The notes beneath the pieces are model-generated. The model saw only the letters and a program-made list of their open reading frames with translations. It did not search any database and was not told where the DNA came from. The position numbers and the translations under genes are program-made. A stretch of 64,000 nucleotides of DNA from Lithospermum erythrorhizon (lineage: Eukaryota; Streptophyta; Magnoliopsida; Boraginales; Boraginaceae), in assembly GCA_019722365.1 (NCBI GenBank), contig JADFUC010000157.1, positions 1 through 64,000 of the forward strand, given 5' to 3'. How positions within the stretch are numbered: position 1 is the stretch's first letter; the number at the start of each line of letters is the position of its first letter. Positions 1 through 10,547 of the stretch are shown piece after piece.

Positions 1-639
1 ATCAATTTACTTCGTTCAGTTACGTATTGCTTTCTCCATTTATAAATACTTGTAGACCGTTAACATTAAATGTAAGTCTATCCTTAGAATTCGCCATTAT
101 AGTGACATACGATCCATACCCATTGACTTATAGAATTGCACTACAATTTCCGGATACCATTCACAACTAAATGTACAAATATTACTTAATTTAGCATCAT
201 CTAGTATTAGAATAAGGAGTTACCGTAAATTGTTTGATCGCTTTCATCGAGATCGTTCCTTGCCTTGCATTTGAGCACTTTACCTGACCCCCAACATCCT
301 CGAGTTCAGCCTCTAGGCTTCCTCATGTTGTTGTTCTTACTGTGTGGTGCTTCTTCGCCGCATGGCTTTAGCTAGCCACTCTTCTTTGATCCTCGTTGTA
401 ATGGTGCCCCTCTTCCCCTTTTTTTTTTTTATTTGTTTTTGGGTGTCATTTTGAAATTGAAAAGTTAATGAACAATAGATTTACAAATAGAGAGTAAAAT
501 AAGTTTATGGAGTTGATATGATGAATAATGGAAAAGAAATTTGTAGGTTAATTGTGATTTGTAAATTTAAAAATTGTAGGAGATTATTGAATGAAGTTCG
601 AAATCACGCCCTTTCAAACCTTATCGATATAAACATGGT
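1..639. other. no recognised gene
   Basis: No ORF with a recognisable domain and no clear repeat boundary. There is a T-run near 420-431. The left terminus of the hAT element to the right should lie here or before the window, but no convincing copy of its terminal TAGGGATG is visible. Confidence 0.4.
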
Positions 640-880
640 ACGTTTGGCGTTTCATTTTAAAGAATGTTTAGCTTAGATTGTAATTACACGCGTGATACGT
701 TTCAACAAAGCGGTACCGTTGAAATATCAACGGTAGACGTTATTTTTATATGGTGGGCGTTTAACTACGAGTATAAGTCATTTATTGACCTCTGAGTACT
801 GAGCTAATAACGGTACCACGTTTAACTAAAGCGTGGTACCGTTAATGGTGAAATGCCATGCCGTTTTAATGCCATTTAAA
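640..880. repeat. left subterminal AACGGTACC palindromes of the hAT element
   Basis: Several inverted pairs with a GGTACC core: AACGGTACCACG facing CGTGGTACCGTT at about 808-846, and CGGTACCGTTG facing CAACGGT at about 711-736. The same motif family recurs at 6320-6545 and 7150-7255 on the other side of the transposase remnants. Confidence 0.6.
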
Positions 881-898
881 GGTATTAAAAATAGATAT

Positions 899-904
899 TT
901 TATT
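899..904 (-). terminator. poly(A) signal of the hAT transposase gene
   Basis: AATAAA on the minus strand, about 140 bases downstream of the last transposase-like codons. The position suits the 3' end of the transposase transcript. This is inferred from motif and place only. Confidence 0.4.
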
Positions 905-1039
905 AAGCCGTTCACAGTTTATACTCGTGCGGGCCAGGAGCTTACATGAGTTTCATTCAATCAAAATTGCCTTAAGAACATACAAATCTAATGCATCACA
1001 CTAGTTTATGCGGATTCTTGCTTTGTGGATATATTTCTA

Positions 1040-2251
1040 TTGTGTTGCTCTCTTTGTCTTCTTCAATTTCTTTCTCAATGTCACTAAGATCGTCAGACAA
1101 ATCCTCTTTTCCTTCCATGAGTCGTCCTTATCTTGCATCCCATGCTCGGCGACGTCGAATCCCTTGATCTGAACACATACTTCAATCGCGAGCTTGTAAG
1201 TCTTGACCGTCTTTGAGTGTAGATTTGCCATGCTAAATCAGTTCACTTAGCTGTAGACATAGGTATAGAAAATATTTCTTTTGCCATCTTAAACCCAATC
1301 TAGAAACAATCTTCTTGCTAAGCCATACATTTTAATATATCAAAAGTTTTATCATTATATTATTCAATTCAAAGTTAGTTGTTAAATATTGAGTTAACTC
1401 ATTAGTGTCTTGTGGAGGCGATTGGGTTAGATTTCACTAATAATTGTAAAAGCATTCCTAAGGTGATCATGTTGACCGTATTTTAAATCTGCGAGGCACA
1501 TTAAAACTATATACTACAGTGCGGCACTTACATCCATACCTTGATTGTTTTCCTATACATATTTATACATATACGTTTCAATTCCATCTTTCCATTTTGA
1601 ACATCAAAACTCTTTTAGTTCGGGACTAAAGAGATGTAATGTAAATATCGTTTACATAGAAATTAAAATGACTTAATTTAGCGTTAGGATCTAAGATTAT
1701 ACCAATAGCATATGCATGTGGGATAGGATGAAAATATTTTAAAACTTGTCTTCCATATTTGGAACCATATCTCACAACAACATAACCATATATGTTTGAT
1801 CATATGAATGGAAAAGATTAACTGACATTCTAGCATAAGATGAATATTTGGTTCATATTGAGTTGAAAATACTTTAATATAATCTTTAAGAGGCTCAGAA
1901 ACTTAAGTAATTCACTTAACAATATTTCCAATTATTATATGTAGGTGGAACATAATATTCCTGTCCAGACATCGTCATCAAATAAGTGATTTCTCGATAC
2001 ATATATGCACGAACTAGTAGATCGTAAGTCGAGTTCCATCTAGTATCACAATCAAAATTAATTTTTTTAAACTTCTTACCCGAAGCCTCGGCCAATTTTT
2101 ATATTCGTGTCTTAACCCGTCGTTAAATCCATTTTAGTGAAAGCATGTCCATCCATGATCATTAAAGGCAAAGAACTACGATTACAAATTTCATAGTTTG
2201 GTCTATAATCCAAAATACTAAAAAAAAGTTTTTCGGTTTGGGTATCAATAG
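1040..2251 (-). pseudogene. hAT transposase, central and C-terminal part (broken)
   Basis: Read on the minus strand from 2251 leftwards, out-of-frame pieces match the Ac/RICESLEEPER class of hAT transposase. Around 1669-1731 a segment reads PIPHAYAIGIILDPNAKL, the conserved region before the family's DPRxKL-like motif. Near 1260-1300 a segment reads MAKEIFSIPMSTA, the start of the hAT dimerisation domain (hATC), which packs two transposases together. An acidic tail follows near 1050-1150. Stops and frameshifts occur throughout, so no functional protein is made. The N-terminal part of the gene lies beyond the solo LTR at 5808-6005. The zinc-finger BED and early catalytic regions are missing or unrecognisable. 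Confidence 0.7.
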
Positions 2252-3444
2252 TGTAATAACCGTTCATTGCTAATATTCTTGTAATAGTATCTTAGTTCTT
2301 CGATGGATTATTTAGGAGAAATCAAATTCCGAAGTTGAATAGTGAAAATACAATCGGTCGGTTGGTATCAGTATATTCGGTTTCGGAATTTTAAAGTTGT
2401 GTCGAATGGAAATGGTATTATTTGAGTGGTAATATAATTTGAGTATCTCATAAAGCTTTGGACCTCAATTTCTTGGAGAGTTTACTCCCGTAAATCTCTT
2501 CGATTCAAGGTAAGAAAGATTCGAAACTTTTTGAGTATTTATTGAGTTTGGTTGAGTTGACTTTTTGTTGACTTTTTGTATTTCATTTTATTGCTACAAT
2601 CGATTCTGGGTTCTAAATTAGACATTCTTGAGTTGAAATTACTTGTTTGAGGTGGAATTTCGGACGTTTAGAAGCAGATTGACTTTTGGAATTTTGGGTT
2701 GACTTGGTTTTTATGAGATATTGTGAATATAATTATTATCTAGGCTTAGATTATAGTATAGGAATGTGATAATGATATTTGGGGTAGAAAGTGTTGTTAT
2801 AGTAGGTTGACTTTGAGTTGATTTTGGGTTGACTTTTTCTAAAAACGTTGTTGAAGTATAAATATGTTATTGGACCATTATTGTGATTGTTTGAGGTGAA
2901 ATTATGAATTATAAATTGTTGGAGGAATATATGTTGGGGAATTGGTTGAAAATGTTAGTATTTTGGTTAAGGTGTTGTGGAATTATGGGATTTAGTCGGG
3001 ATAGTTGCGATTCATCATTTTAGTAGTCTTTGAACATAATTAGCAATCTATATTTAGGTTGTTAATTTGTAACTAAAATGGGTTGAAAAGTCAATTTAAT
3101 TAAGATAAGGAGGTTAAAATTGTTGTATTAGTAATTGTAATTTAAGTTTTGATTAGGCGGAGCATTAGGAAAGGCACTTGGATCGATTAGGCAGGGGCGT
3201 TTCTTATTGCTAACCAAGGTGAGTCTTATCTGTGATTGCTATGTCGTACTTACTTTTTAAATTGTGTGAAACTGTCATTTTGGTATGATTATGTGAGAAT
3301 AGTATACATGTCATTACATGATTATGTGTGATTACCGTTTATGCGGGCATGATATGATTATGTGATTGTATTTCGGTGGCGTTGAAGATTTGGCAGGTAA
3401 GTAATAGCTTGAATAACTTCGTTTTATTATGCGACTGTCGGCAT

Positions 3445-3555
3445 TTAGAGTTACGTGGCCTTGTTGGCACTTTTGTATTTACAGCCTTGTCGGCACTTTT
3501 GGTATTTACGTGGCCTTGTAAAGCACTTTGGTATTCTGTGGCCTTATCGGGCGGT
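3445..3555 (+). repeat. short tandem repeat in the solo LTR
   Basis: About three imperfect units of roughly 35-40 bp, each built around GTGGCCTTGT...GGCACTTTTGGTATTTAC. It precedes the larger minisatellite of the same LTR and shares its GGCCTTRT...GGTAT words. Confidence 0.5.
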
Positions 3556-3889
3556 TGTGATTGATATATGATTTTTGAGATGTTTAGTATGTGCTTGGAT
3601 ATTGTTTGGGAGTAGAGTGGTTGGTTATTGAAGGTGTTGGTTGGAGTTATGTGTGACTTTGGGAGTGACTTGAGTATCGAGTTGACCTATATTGGGATGA
3701 TTAGGGGTTAGGTGACTCTCTTCACTTTACGGGATGGCAGCTATTGGCCTTATACTCTCTGATATAAAAGCAGTATAACTACTATAATCCACTACTATAA
3801 TACGTATCAGTGTAGCCTTACTCTGGAAATGTATAAAATGCGGTTTGGCCTTACCGCCCGGTATAAGAAGCGGTATGAGTCTTTATGAT

Positions 3890-4250
3890 CAACTTTGCTA
3901 TGTGCATTGTCGATTGTGGCCTTATCTTTGAATTAATATAGTGCGGTTTGGCCCTTATACTTCGGTATAAGTCTGAGTGAGATATTATCGCTGCTATGTG
4001 CATTGTTGGTATTGGCATACATGCTTGGGGTATAAGTGCGGTGAATCTATTCTCTTTGTTATGCATTGTTGGTGTTGGCCTTATACATTGGTATAAGTGG
4101 GTGAATCTATTATCGGCTTTGCTATGTGCATTGTCGGTATTGGCCTTATGCTTTGGTATAAGTGCGTGTGAGATCTATTATCAGCTTTCTTGTGCATTGT
4201 TGGTGTGGCTTGTACTTGATTATAAGGCGGTGTTTATTAGCGATTGGTCC
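3890..4250 (+). repeat. 65-bp minisatellite inside the solo LTR
   Basis: TATGTGCATTGT-like unit starts at about 3899, 3995, 4060, 4123 and 4189, giving spacings of 96, 65, 63 and 66. Each unit also carries GGTATTGGCCTTAT and GGTATAAGTG. The inverted LTR copy has related units with CAATGTGCAT near 50006-50090. Confidence 0.65.
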
Positions 4251-5807
4251 ATTCCTGCTTGAGGTGAAACGGATTAAACATATGCAGCATTAGAGGTTAG
4301 TATAGTTGTAGAGATATGAAGAAGATAGATGGTTTGATGACTAGAGTTATAGTCGTTGTTGGAGTCTCTGGGATTTTATTACAGGTGATATGGTGTGCCT
4401 TATTGAGACTTTGTATTATATCTTGACATGTTGTTTTTAAATTTTTTCTATGTTGTTGTATGATACGTTTTATGGCTTATTTGTGGTTATGGATATTGTC
4501 TTTGATTATACTAGATGTTGCCTTGATGAAATTATCGAATTAGAGTTTTGGGTTGTTATTGATAATATTGTCAGTTTTCTTGTGGATCCTAGGTTGGTAT
4601 TGTCGTTATACATCCTTTAAAGGTTAAAAGTTGAGTTGGTTAATGGGTGAGATAACTTTTGAATGAGAACTTCAGTCTGAAATTATAAGCAAACGTTAAA
4701 TGTATCCCCATGAATGATGTTGATGATATTTTATATATAGTGGAAAGTTGGATTCAAACGTGTTAGTATATAAGTTATGATCTAACCACGACGTTGATAC
4801 CATTGAAATTGAATAAGTTCCGTAGACTAAATGAAGAATTTGGTGAGATAATTCCGTACTTAAGTTATCTTGATTTAAGATATCGTTGCTTTCGGTTATT
4901 ATTAAGATAATGATACGGTTGGAGTTCTTATAATAAACATTTAGATGTCATAGAGGTGTATAGTATAATTGGGAGTAGCACTTTAAGGTGAACTAAAGAT
5001 AAGTGGTTGAGTTGTGTATGCTTGAGTTATGAGATGTTGAGATATGTTTGAGTTGTTGTGTGTTTGAGTTGCATATTATGTCGGGGTGGCTATACTCAAG
5101 AAAGATAACAAATAGAGATATCTCTGTGATTAAGGTGTCTTGTGAGTAAGTTGTTGGCGTGGTGTGGATTGTGGTGTTAATCGGAAGCCTTTAAGAAGAT
5201 TTATCTTGTCGAGAGAGGAGCATATAAAATATAACTTTATGAGGTGTATAGTCGTTAAATAGGTAAGGGTCTTGAATTATCCTTGTTTGCATGGTGGTAG
5301 GTTAATACGTAATATTTGTATTCAACTCGGCTTTTAGGCGACTCTATTTTCACATGGGCGGGCATTTATGCCTAGGTTGTTCTTGGTGACCGAGATGTAT
5401 TGGCCGAGCTTAGGCTGCGTACCCAGCGAGGTAGCAATAGTGGCTTGAAGACTTTCAGCAGTCCTGATTTGTATCTTCTTTAAGGTTTTTGTTGTGCGTA
5501 ATAATTATTGTTGTCGAGGTTGTAAAACAAGTTGTTTGATGTTGTATTTATATTATTGCTTTTGGTTGTCGTAGTGTTGGTTAGTTAAGCGATGGGCGAG
5601 TTGAAATGAAGTCATTTTTGCTCGTTATCCATCGTTGGTGACTCGATTATTCGAGTTGATAGCCGGTCCCGACCTGGGGGGGCCGCCTAAAATGGTCGTT
5701 ACAAATAGTTCCTTGTGTACCACCACTCCCCTTTTCTCTTTAGTGATCTTATGACCACTTAAGTGTCCCAGCAAGATGACCGGTTCCTCTTGCCCGTTTT
5801 TCACGTA

Positions 5808-6005
5808 TTAAGGAGTACTCTTACAATTTAAATAAGGTTTGGTTTGCTTTTCCGGTCTCCATGAAAATATTTCCAAATCCATGAGTTTTTCACTCAGAGT
5901 AGTATCCGTAGAACTAGATTGAGATTTAATAGCAATTAGTTCATCCATACAATTATCATCCTCTAAATTAACAAAATCATTAGACATACTATATCGCTTG
6001 AACAT
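5808..6005 (-). pseudogene. probable 5' exon of the hAT transposase
   Basis: A 65-codon minus-strand ORF begins at 6005, downstream of a TATAAAAG box (6241-6248) and an AT-rich leader. The product is acidic near its start (NLEDDNCMDEL) and has a serine/threonine-rich stretch. It occupies the place of the N-terminal region of an Ac-like transposase, between the right terminal repeat and the solo LTR. It shows no domain by itself, so its assignment rests on position and direction. The expected BED zinc finger is not visible in the 100 bases left before the LTR. Confidence 0.45.
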
Positions 6006-6240
6006 TTTGCAATTCTGATTTGATGCATTAATTTATAAGAAAAACTAAATTTATAAAAAGTTGATAAAATAGTACCGGATCGAATGGAGCGATATAAGAT
6101 TGTTGATTCACTTGATTACGAAACCAGCCCAAAAAACCAAACAAGTAATGATATTGTAATTGCTTAGAAAGTGATTGTTGTGTTTTGAGATTGCTTAAAA
6201 ATGATTGTGAGTTGTGAGAAATGAAGGGAGTATTGCCCCA

Positions 6241-6248
6241 CTTTTATA
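6241..6248 (-). promoter_or_regulatory. TATA box of the hAT transposase gene
   Basis: TATAAAAG on the minus strand, about 240 bases upstream of the ATG at 6005, followed by a pyrimidine- and A-rich leader typical of plant mRNAs. A near-duplicate of about 35 bases (GTGAGTTGT...AGAAATGAA...GTATTGC) lies at 6208 and 6262, on either side of the box. Confidence 0.45.
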
Positions 6249-6319
6249 GACCTACTTAATTGTGAGTTGTAGAAATGAAAGGATGGTATTGCGGGGTTAA
6301 GCATTAGTACTAGTTTAGA

Positions 6320-6545
6320 TGAAACGGTACCACTTTTCATCAAACGTGGTACCGTTTGAAACAAACGGTACCCCGGATGATCATACAAATTCATAAAAAA
6401 TAGCCGTTGGACATTAACGTGGTACCGTTAATGTCCCAAGCGGATCTCCGTGTATGTTCGTAGCCGTTATATATCCCAGTTATCATTCTGAGGTACCGTT
6501 CAATTTCAACGGTATACCGTTTGTATCAGAAAATGTCATAAATAT
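6320..6545. repeat. right subterminal AACGGTACC palindromes (inner cluster)
   Basis: Successive motifs AACGGTACCACTT, AACGTGGTACCGTTTG, AACGGTACCCC, AACGTGGTACCGTTAATG and GGTACCGTTCAATTTCAACGG form overlapping inverted pairs upstream of the transposase promoter. They are candidate transposase-binding sites. Confidence 0.6.
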
Positions 6546-7149
6546 TTTCATGTTTAATACCATTTTCCATGTTTAATAATCACAATTTTTTAAGATCATA
6601 AACCATAAGTATCAACTTAATAACAACTTAATCACAAATCATAACCATCACCGTACCTCGAGGAATACTCCCCAGAAAGGGAGTGCCGTACAGATATTCT
6701 TCAAGATTATCGTAGATCCAAGCATGAAAAATCGGGGCTACCTCCGGCCTCACGTTCGTAGGTGTCAACTTTTTTGCAAGGTGATTAATAAGCTAGTTGT
6801 TGATGGCGAGGCTATGACATGAAAATCAAAAATGAAAGGTCGAGGATGGCGTGAAACACACCATTTTACTTATTTCATGGGTGAAATTTGGCGAATTTGT
6901 GGAGCGATCACAACACCTCACAGTTGGTGACTTAAAATAATCTATCATCTTTTATAAATTTTGATATTTGTTCTTCTAAATTAAAATAATCCTATCGACT
7001 TCATTCGTTTATGCGGTATGAATGCTTGCGAGAAAATGTCTGTATCTTAAAATAAATCTTTGAAGTATTAATAAAAAAGTATTTCATTAGAAATGTTATT
7101 TGTTCAATTTTAAGCAAATGTTATTTGTTCAATTTTAACCAAATTTTAA

Positions 7150-7255
7150 GGTTCAAACGGTACCCCGTTAAATTCCAACGGGGTACCGTTTAGGCAAAAA
7201 AAATCATAATAGTTGTAAACGTGGTACCGTTTGAAATAAGCGGTACGCGTCAGCC
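7150..7255. repeat. right subterminal AACGGTACC palindromes (outer cluster)
   Basis: AAACGGTACCCCGTT faces AACGGGGTACCGTTT across a short spacer (about 7154-7192), followed by AAACGTGGTACCGTTTG and AAGCGGTACG. This is the same motif family as at 640-880. Confidence 0.6.
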
Positions 7256-7412
7256 TGACTCTGAGCCTCGAACCGAATAGGGCCCCGGTATTCCCTTAAC
7301 GGACTGCCCGGCTGGTTCGTTAGCGAACTCGAGGCCAATCCCGAACATGTTAGGGGCGGCCGGTCGCAGCCAGACTCGGCCCAGCCTTAGCCGTAGACAA
7401 AATTTTGGACCG

Positions 7413-7432
7413 CCCGTCCTATTACATCCCTA
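7413..7432 (-). repeat. right terminal inverted repeat of the hAT element
   Basis: On the minus strand the end reads TAGGGATGTAATAGGACGGG and is followed inwards by a GC-rich tract (7260-7400). The terminal resembles that of Ac/Ds. The partner end was not found. Confidence 0.6.
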
Positions 7433-7469
7433 ATAACCATCCAGGCTGATCTTCTCTGAGCTTCAAACA

Positions 7470-8488
7470 ACTCCAAACTGTGCTGGTTTTGCAAATTATG
7501 TTTCTACTATTGGTTTTTACTGCGGTCGACCCGATCGTTCTCTGTATCTATAAGCGAGTCATGACACTACCCATCTTCTCGCATGTTGATGACATTATTC
7601 TTATTGCGTCTAATCGATCTCTTGAAGTGTCTAGCTATGTCACTTTTGAATGCGGAGTTTGTCATGAAAGACTTGGGCAAACTTAGTTATTTTTTGGGTA
7701 TTCATGTAACTCATCACTCATGTGGTTTCTTCTTATCTCAAAAGAAGTATGCAGAAGCTATTATTTCTCGTGTAGGCATGTCTTAACGCAGTACTTCTCT
7801 TCGCTGTGACACGAAGTCCAAATTGGGTGGCGCATCGGCATGCATATGAGGATCGGTTTTACTTGTTTTGTAGTTTGGCGAGGGGCATGATATCTCGCGT
7901 TACTAGGCACGATATTTCCCTATGTTGTTCGGTAGTTGTTTATTTATGCATGATCCGTGACTGTCACGTCTTGGCTCTGGCGATGTTGTAGATATCACAG
8001 GGGAGCATTGGACTATGGTTTACATCTTTATAAATCTCCTACTTATGCTTTGACTTCTTACACTAATGCAGACTCGGCAAGTTGTCCCGATACAAGAAAA
8101 TCCACCTCTAGTTTCTACGTATTTCTAGGTGACAATCTTATTTCTTAGTTTTCTAAAAGACAGGCTACCATATCACGATCCCCAGTGTGAAATTTGAGAT
8201 CTTTGGCATTGCGAATGTAGTGTTTGACGTCATTTGTGCAACTTATTGTTAAACTCTATCGTCCCACATTAATTTGCTATTTTGTGCGTGATAATGTTAG
8301 TACTATATACTTATCTAATCGGTTCAACACGGAAGACATGGCATAGAACTTCGACATTAATTTTTGTAGAGAGGGTGGTCATGTTAGGAGTTCTTAAATA
8401 TTCCATCGATATCATATTCTTTGACATTTTTACGAAGTCCTTCCCCACTAATATTGTTTATAGATTTTCGAGACAGTCTCAGCGTTAA
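7470..8488 (+). pseudogene. Ty1/copia reverse transcriptase and RNase H remnant
   Basis: Frameshifted pieces cover the second half of a copia polyprotein. Around 7580-7600 the RT active site reads HVDDI, where YVDDI is expected, so the tyrosine is replaced. Next comes the copia block MKDLGKLSYFLGI (about 7663-7701). RNase H-like text follows at about 7990-8160 (YGLHLYKSPTYALTSYTNAD, then STSSFYVFLGDNLIS). The polyprotein tail containing IFTKSFP lies near 8425-8450. The piece starts 40 bases from the hAT terminus. It is not functional. Confidence 0.8.
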
Positions 8489-8516
8489 ACCTCCTCTCAT
8501 TTTGCCTGATTGGGTA

Positions 8517-8768
8517 TATTAGCAAGTGTATTAATCATAGGTTCATAATGAATATTTTACCTCATGGGCCAGCCCAAATTTGTATACAATTTTCTAGGGT
8601 TTTCTAGCATATATTGTATATAGGACACCTGTCCAATGGAATACATAGAGATTTTCGATCCATCTTCGTTGAGACTACTTTTAGTGTACCCAAATAGTAC
8701 AAGCGTAATCTAACTACTTTTTAGAATATCTACTCTTAATAACATGAAATAGCTTGAGAACTCTATCA
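8517..8768 (+). mobile_element. copia LTR next to the 7.5-8.5 kb remnant
   Basis: The start is set by the place of the LTR after the polyprotein end and a purine-rich GATTGGG. The end ...CTCTATCA is followed at 8771 by TGGTATCTGA, resembling the initiator-tRNA-Met primer site TGGTATCAGAGC. A primer site to the right of an LTR that also has polyprotein to its left suggests an LTR shared by two tandem copies. Boundaries are approximate. Confidence 0.45.
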
Positions 8769-9319
8769 AATGGTATCTGACTCGATGATGTCAAAGTTTA
8801 AAATGTTATAATCCTGGAACTGTTATCATGCAGTAGTAGTAAGAGCGCCTCCTTAAAAGTTAAACGACTTCAATCTGGCTCCCCAAACGAACACAAAGCT
8901 CATGAGTTTATCCCACAAAGAAAAGTGGATCATCAATTAATTGTGACACTTGTAATAGATTGAAATTCATATTAGGAATGTATAAAACATGAAATATTGT
9001 CAAGCCGCCCGGTAGACAAACTCGTCCCTCCATAATAGTCACGACATTATGGCTACAAGGTAAACCGACTGATTGAAATATATCACATGAGAAGTCGTCA
9101 AATTGGAACGACTGCCAATAGCATGATGCGAAACACCCACATCAATGGTCTAGTACTTGCAAGAATACTCATCAACCATCTAATCATTTTAGGTAATTAT
9201 GAAGTATACTGAAAAGAACGCAAACCTACTCTAGTTTATTTTTAAAAACAGTGTTATATTGGCTTGTAACAACTCGTATATCATTTTCAAAAGATCCTCC
9301 CTATACATATATATAAAGA
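8769..9319. other. no recognised gene after the copia primer site
   Basis: The stretch begins with the primer-site-like sequence but contains no further copia domain that I can read. It probably holds a rearranged leader. Confidence 0.35.
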
Positions 9320-9890
9320 TATATTCCTTAGCAAGAACTTGGGTAGCTTTTTAAAAACAATATCTAAATAACAATTTGGATGTAATTCTTTTAATCAATC
9401 CTACCGTAACTTGATAACAAGTTTGTTATCGTCTTTAAAAGTTCTACCTAATCTATAAGCGCTAATTTAACGAAAACTTGTGTATCGTTTAACAAAAGCA
9501 CTACCTTAACAACAAGTTAGATATCTTTCTTCATATAATGCGGTTGTACTTTGAAAACAACTTGATATCCTATTTAAGAGAACCCTACCTAATATATACA
9601 AGTACTAACTTATTATGCACTTGAATAATATTTTTTGAATAAGTGCTATCTAAAATATAAAAGTATTATCTAAGTAAGAGTATGGATAGCATTTACAAAA
9701 AGAAACAATAGTTTAACAACATCTTGGGTAATGTTTGAAAAAAAATATGCTACATAAAATAAAAGTTCGTTATCTAAACATTTGAAAAAAAAAGATGCTA
9801 TATAAAATAAAAGATAATTATGCAATAAGTAAAATTTAGATCGCGTTTTTCATCGTAAAATACTATCTAAACTATAGCTCTCTAAGTTCC
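9320..9890 (+). repeat. degenerate tandem repeat, 45-60 bp units
   Basis: About ten diverged units share the word order ACAACTTGG(G)TA, then TTTTAAAA, then (A)CTACCTAAAATATAA. Examples start near 9335, 9418, 9472, 9511, 9556, 9675, 9719 and 9770. Unit lengths vary, so this is an old array. Confidence 0.5.
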
Positions 9891-9904
9891 TCTTTGTAAT
9901 GTTA

Positions 9905-10542
9905 GAGCATCCACACCAGCTTGCTTATTTTTTCTCCTTAAAATCAACTCCCTAAACGATTTTTTTACTTTTAGGGATTAAATAAAAATTCTTACACAAA
10001 ATCAGGTTCCCTATTTTCTACTCCTTAGTTCATTAAACTACAATATAAAATATTTTAAAAAATAGAAATTGTTGTGCCAAACGCATCCCAAATTGGAGAA
10101 AATAAAATTTAAGAAATTAATTCTAGTGCCAAAGGCATCTCAAAATAGAAATTCTAGTTCCAAACGCATCTTAGAAAGTACAATAAAATTTGAAGAAATT
10201 AATTATTCAATGAAAATAGATAAGTAGGAATTGGAGATTTCCAATGCCAAATGCATCTCGAATTGAAGCAATTAATTCTTCAATGAAAATTTGTTGCTAT
10301 AGTTAACATGAATCAACAACAAGAAACGAACAGAGAGAGAGAGATATGGTTTGGGGAGTGTTTAAATTTGGGGGCGCTTTTTAGGATAAGGAAGTTGATG
10401 TTTTTATCATTTTTAAATTTTATTATTGTCTTTATTCTAGCAATAGGATGAAAAGGGGTTTTGGATAAGTTGGTGTTGTTAGCGCATGAAGATTGGGTCA
10501 AGTATTTCGCCATAACATTTCAACTGTCAATAGCAGATGGTC
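9905..10542. mobile_element. Harbinger-like MITE, 638 bp
   Basis: The termini are GAGCATCCACACCAG at the left and, read inwards, GACCATCTGCTATTG at the right. TTA flanks both sides (9902-9904 and 10543-10545), the target duplication typical of PIF/Harbinger elements. The interior has three or four imperfect direct repeats around CCAAACGCATC...GAAATTAATTCT (about 10076-10290). No transposase is present. Confidence 0.6.
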
Positions 10543-10547
10543 TTAAC

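Larger units (their letters stand above)
2252..5703 (+). mobile_element. solo LTR, Ty3/gypsy-like, 3.45 kb
   Basis: The segment starts TGTAATAACCG, ends TCGTTACA, and is flanked by a perfect 5-bp duplication AATAG (2247-2251 and 5704-5708). This is what remains after recombination between the two LTRs of an integrated retrotransposon. It contains no coding sequence. Its ends and its long, GTTGACTTT-rich body resemble the large LTRs of Ty3/gypsy chromoviruses such as Tekay, but that lineage call is an inference. A shorter copy lies inverted at 43764-51501. The insertion splits the hAT transposase gene. Confidence 0.82.
640..7432 (-). mobile_element. Ac-like hAT DNA transposon, decayed and interrupted
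   Basis: Three observations support an hAT transposon read on the minus strand. The right end, read inwards, starts TAGGGATGTAATAGGACGGG, which resembles the Ac/Ds terminal TAGGGATG. Subterminal regions on both sides hold many AAACGGTACC-type motifs, recalling the AAACGG sites bound by Ac transposase. Between them lie minus-strand fragments of an hAT transposase, including its C-terminal dimerisation segment. A solo LTR (2252-5703) splits the element. The left terminus was not found, so 640 is only the outermost subterminal repeat. A possible 8-bp target duplication could not be tested. Confidence 0.72.
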
